Of a stretch of DNA of 6,728 nucleotides, positions 5,429 to 6,728 are shown piece after piece (positions within the stretch are counted from its first letter, which is position 1; each line of letters starts with the position of its first letter). The notes beneath the pieces were generated by a model. It was given only the letters and a program-made list of their open reading frames with translations. It was not told the origin of the DNA and searched no databases. The stretch lies in NCBI GenBank assembly GCA_016205125.1, contig JACQJE010000208.1:1-6728 (forward strand). Direction: 5' to 3'. Source of the stretch: Deltaproteobacteria bacterium. Lineage in GTDB: Bacteria; Bdellovibrionota; O2-12-FULL-43-9; JACQJE01. The translations under genes and the position numbers were made by a program.

Positions 5429-6550
5429 ATGCCCTTGATCCGCCGCCATGGTCTATCGCTCGTTCTGTTTGCCTCCTCTCTTCTCTTTTTTGGCTATCTC
5501 GGTTGGGAAAGAAAAGAGACAGGTTTTTCCGAACTGATCCCGAACGGGCGGTCCGGGGAATGGTATCAGGGAGACACTCATTGCCATACCGATCATAGTG
5601 ATGGAGGGCTTCAGCGATTTTTTCCCCTCCTCCCTGCCGACATGATGGTCAAGAGTCAAATTCGGACCGCGCTCAGGCGAAAACTCGATTTTCTCATGAT
5701 CACCGATCACCGCACCCTTTCTCATACCTACGATCCTGACTTTGTCCGACCCGAGAGAGAGATTCTCATAATCCCATCGGAGGAGTGGGGAATCGATGTC
5801 CATGCCACTGTCTGGGGGATTCAGGACGAAATCGAGAATGTTGCAAATGTTGAAGGTTCGCAGTGGGCTGTTCAACTTGCGCATGCTCAAGGGGGACTGA
5901 TTGCGATGGCGCATCCCGCGCGCAGGAGAAAGAGCTGGTTTCTTCGAGGAAAGGAGCATTACAAAGTTGAAGGGATGGACGCGATCGAGATTTGGTCGGG
6001 AGGGTGGTTTGGGCACTTTCTCTCCAATAACGCGGAGGCGGTGCGATTTTGGGAGAGGGAATTTCTCAACAAGGGAAAAAAGATCGTCGGTATTGGCGCG
6101 AGCGATAGTCACGTTGCTCAGGCGAATGTCGTGGGCGGCGTCGGATATCCGACAACTGTCGTTTTCGCCTCCGGCCTCACTCAGGGGGAAATTCTCGATG
6201 GGATTCGCAAAGGGCATGTCTATGTGAAATCGGGACGAACCCCCCTGGCTCTCAGCTTCGAGGCCGATGCCGATGGGGATGGCAGGTATGAGACCCTCAT
6301 GGGAGAAGAGATCCAAGCCTCCCCATCGATTCCAATCGACTTTCGAATAAGACTCAGGAGAGCGCGCGGGATGAAAGCCCGTCTGATTTCTCAGAAAGGG
6401 GTGCTTGCTGCTGAGAAAATCACCCATCGTGACCAGATTCTCCATTTCCGGTTGAAACCGGCAGATTCGTGGTATCGCATTGAAGTTCTCCGCTTCGGTC
6501 GCATCACAGAGGCACTCACGAATCCTATCTATATACGACGACAGAACTAA
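5429..6550 (+). CDS. Membrane-anchored PHP-domain metallohydrolase (CehA/McbA type)
   Basis: This is a predicted metal-dependent phosphoesterase/hydrolase of the PHP superfamily, held at the outer face of the membrane by an N-terminal hydrophobic helix (about residues 8-24) after MPLIRRHG. Numbering is from the ATG at 5429 (373 residues). Metal-site motifs are DTHCHTDHSDG (H51, H53, H56, D58), ITDHRT (D93-H94), PSEEWG (E118 or E119), MAHPA (H162) and GASDSH (D226, H228). The C-terminal part carries an EF-hand-like DADGDGRYE (about 279-287) and a beta-rich tail typical of the CehA/McbA branch. The substrate cannot be deduced; the carbaryl-hydrolase name of the family does not prove that activity. 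The ATG is one base after the stop of the propeller gene. A TTG at 5420, overlapping that stop, could add three residues; the purine-rich GGGGGG and GGGA upstream serve either start. Close coupling implies that both proteins act together outside the cytoplasm. Confidence 0.88.
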   Translation: MPLIRRHGLSLVLFASSLLFFGYLGWERKETGFSELIPNGRSGEWYQGDTHCHTDHSDGGLQRFFPLLPADMMVKSQIRTALRRKLDFLMITDHRTLSHTYDPDFVRPEREILIIPSEEWGIDVHATVWGIQDEIENVANVEGSQWAVQLAHAQGGLIAMAHPARRRKSWFLRGKEHYKVEGMDAIEIWSGGWFGHFLSNNAEAVRFWEREFLNKGKKIVGIGASDSHVAQANVVGGVGYPTTVVFASGLTQGEILDGIRKGHVYVKSGRTPLALSFEADADGDGRYETLMGEEIQASPSIPIDFRIRLRRARGMKARLISQKGVLAAEKITHRDQILHFRLKPADSWYRIEVLRFGRITEALTNPIYIRRQN

Positions 6551-6728
6551 TTAAGTGATAGCTGCAAAGTGCTTGCGCCACTTGATAACCCGCTCCCGCA
6601 AGTCACCCTGTGATTCAAGCGGCAAAAGATTGCGTTCGTCAACGAGAACTTTTCCATCAACGATCGTGTAGCGGACATCTTGCGCTTTCGCACTGAAGAC
6701 GAGATGCGTGTAGGGATCGGAAGCCGCG
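6551..6728 (-). CDS. Amidohydrolase C-terminus, MTA/SAH deaminase-like (partial)
   Basis: These are the last 58 codons of a gene entering from the right; the stop is the TAA at 6551-6553. Reading inwards from the edge, the translation gives AASDPYTHLVFSAKAQDVRY, then TIVDGKVLVDERNLLPL, and it ends RKHFAAIT. The DPYTHLVFSA stretch followed by a DV-x-x-T-I-VDGK strand is characteristic of the final beta-sandwich of 5-methylthioadenosine/S-adenosylhomocysteine deaminases and related chlorohydrolase-type amidohydrolases, cytoplasmic zinc or iron enzymes of purine/methionine salvage. The catalytic part lies outside the window, so the substrate is inferred only from this tail; guanine deaminase-like or other SsnA/TrzN-type members remain possible. 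It converges on the PHP gene with no intergenic base. Confidence 0.75.
   Translation of the reverse strand, partial: AASDPYTHLVFSAKAQDVRYTIVDGKVLVDERNLLPLESQGDLRERVIKWRKHFAAIT

Noticed and set aside
5453..6445. A 330-codon open frame on the minus strand opposite the PHP gene.
   Set aside because: The plus strand carries every PHP metal motif in order. The antisense product has no recognisable motif and is a codon-bias shadow.

Overview
This window is chromosomal DNA from a bacterium of moderate GC content. It has tightly packed genes, two divergent transcription units and a partial gene at each edge. An exported parvulin-type chaperone of the SurA/PpiC class suggests a diderm (Gram-negative) organism. 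Nothing seen here fixes the lineage more closely. The genes on the minus strand look like ordinary chromosomal housekeeping, and there is no phage, plasmid, CRISPR, tRNA or rRNA signal.

Minus-strand unit (positions 3891 to 1, reading leftwards): a signal-peptide-bearing SurA/PpiC-like peptidyl-prolyl isomerase, then a phosphomannomutase/phosphoglucomutase 3 bp downstream, then uvrA. The start of uvrA overlaps the mutase by 14 bp, and its second half lies outside the window. The spacing implies a co-transcribed, probably translationally coupled set that mixes envelope protein folding, sugar-phosphate metabolism and nucleotide excision repair.

Divergent gap (about 3892-4026): 135 bp between surA and the rightward genes. 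It holds a hairpin just upstream of the surA ribosome site, a 17-bp near-perfect palindrome, one copy of an imperfect 16-bp repeat whose second copy lies 87 bp away, and a plausible but unproven short minus-strand reading frame (3935-4054) that runs into the start of the next gene.

Plus-strand unit (4027-6550): a secreted, probable beta-propeller protein with two Asp-box (BNR) motifs, followed after one base by a membrane-anchored PHP-domain metallohydrolase of the CehA/McbA type. Both products are predicted to act outside the cytoplasm. The propeller gene carries an odd segment of roughly 180 bp (about 4620-4803) made of small hairpins, a 40-bp tandem direct repeat and imperfect inverted repeats. 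It keeps the frame open and interrupts a propeller blade. It looks like a palindromic repeat element inserted in frame, and is the most unusual thing in the window.

Right edge (6551-6728): the C-terminus of an amidohydrolase resembling methylthioadenosine/S-adenosylhomocysteine deaminase, converging on the PHP gene with directly abutting stop codons.
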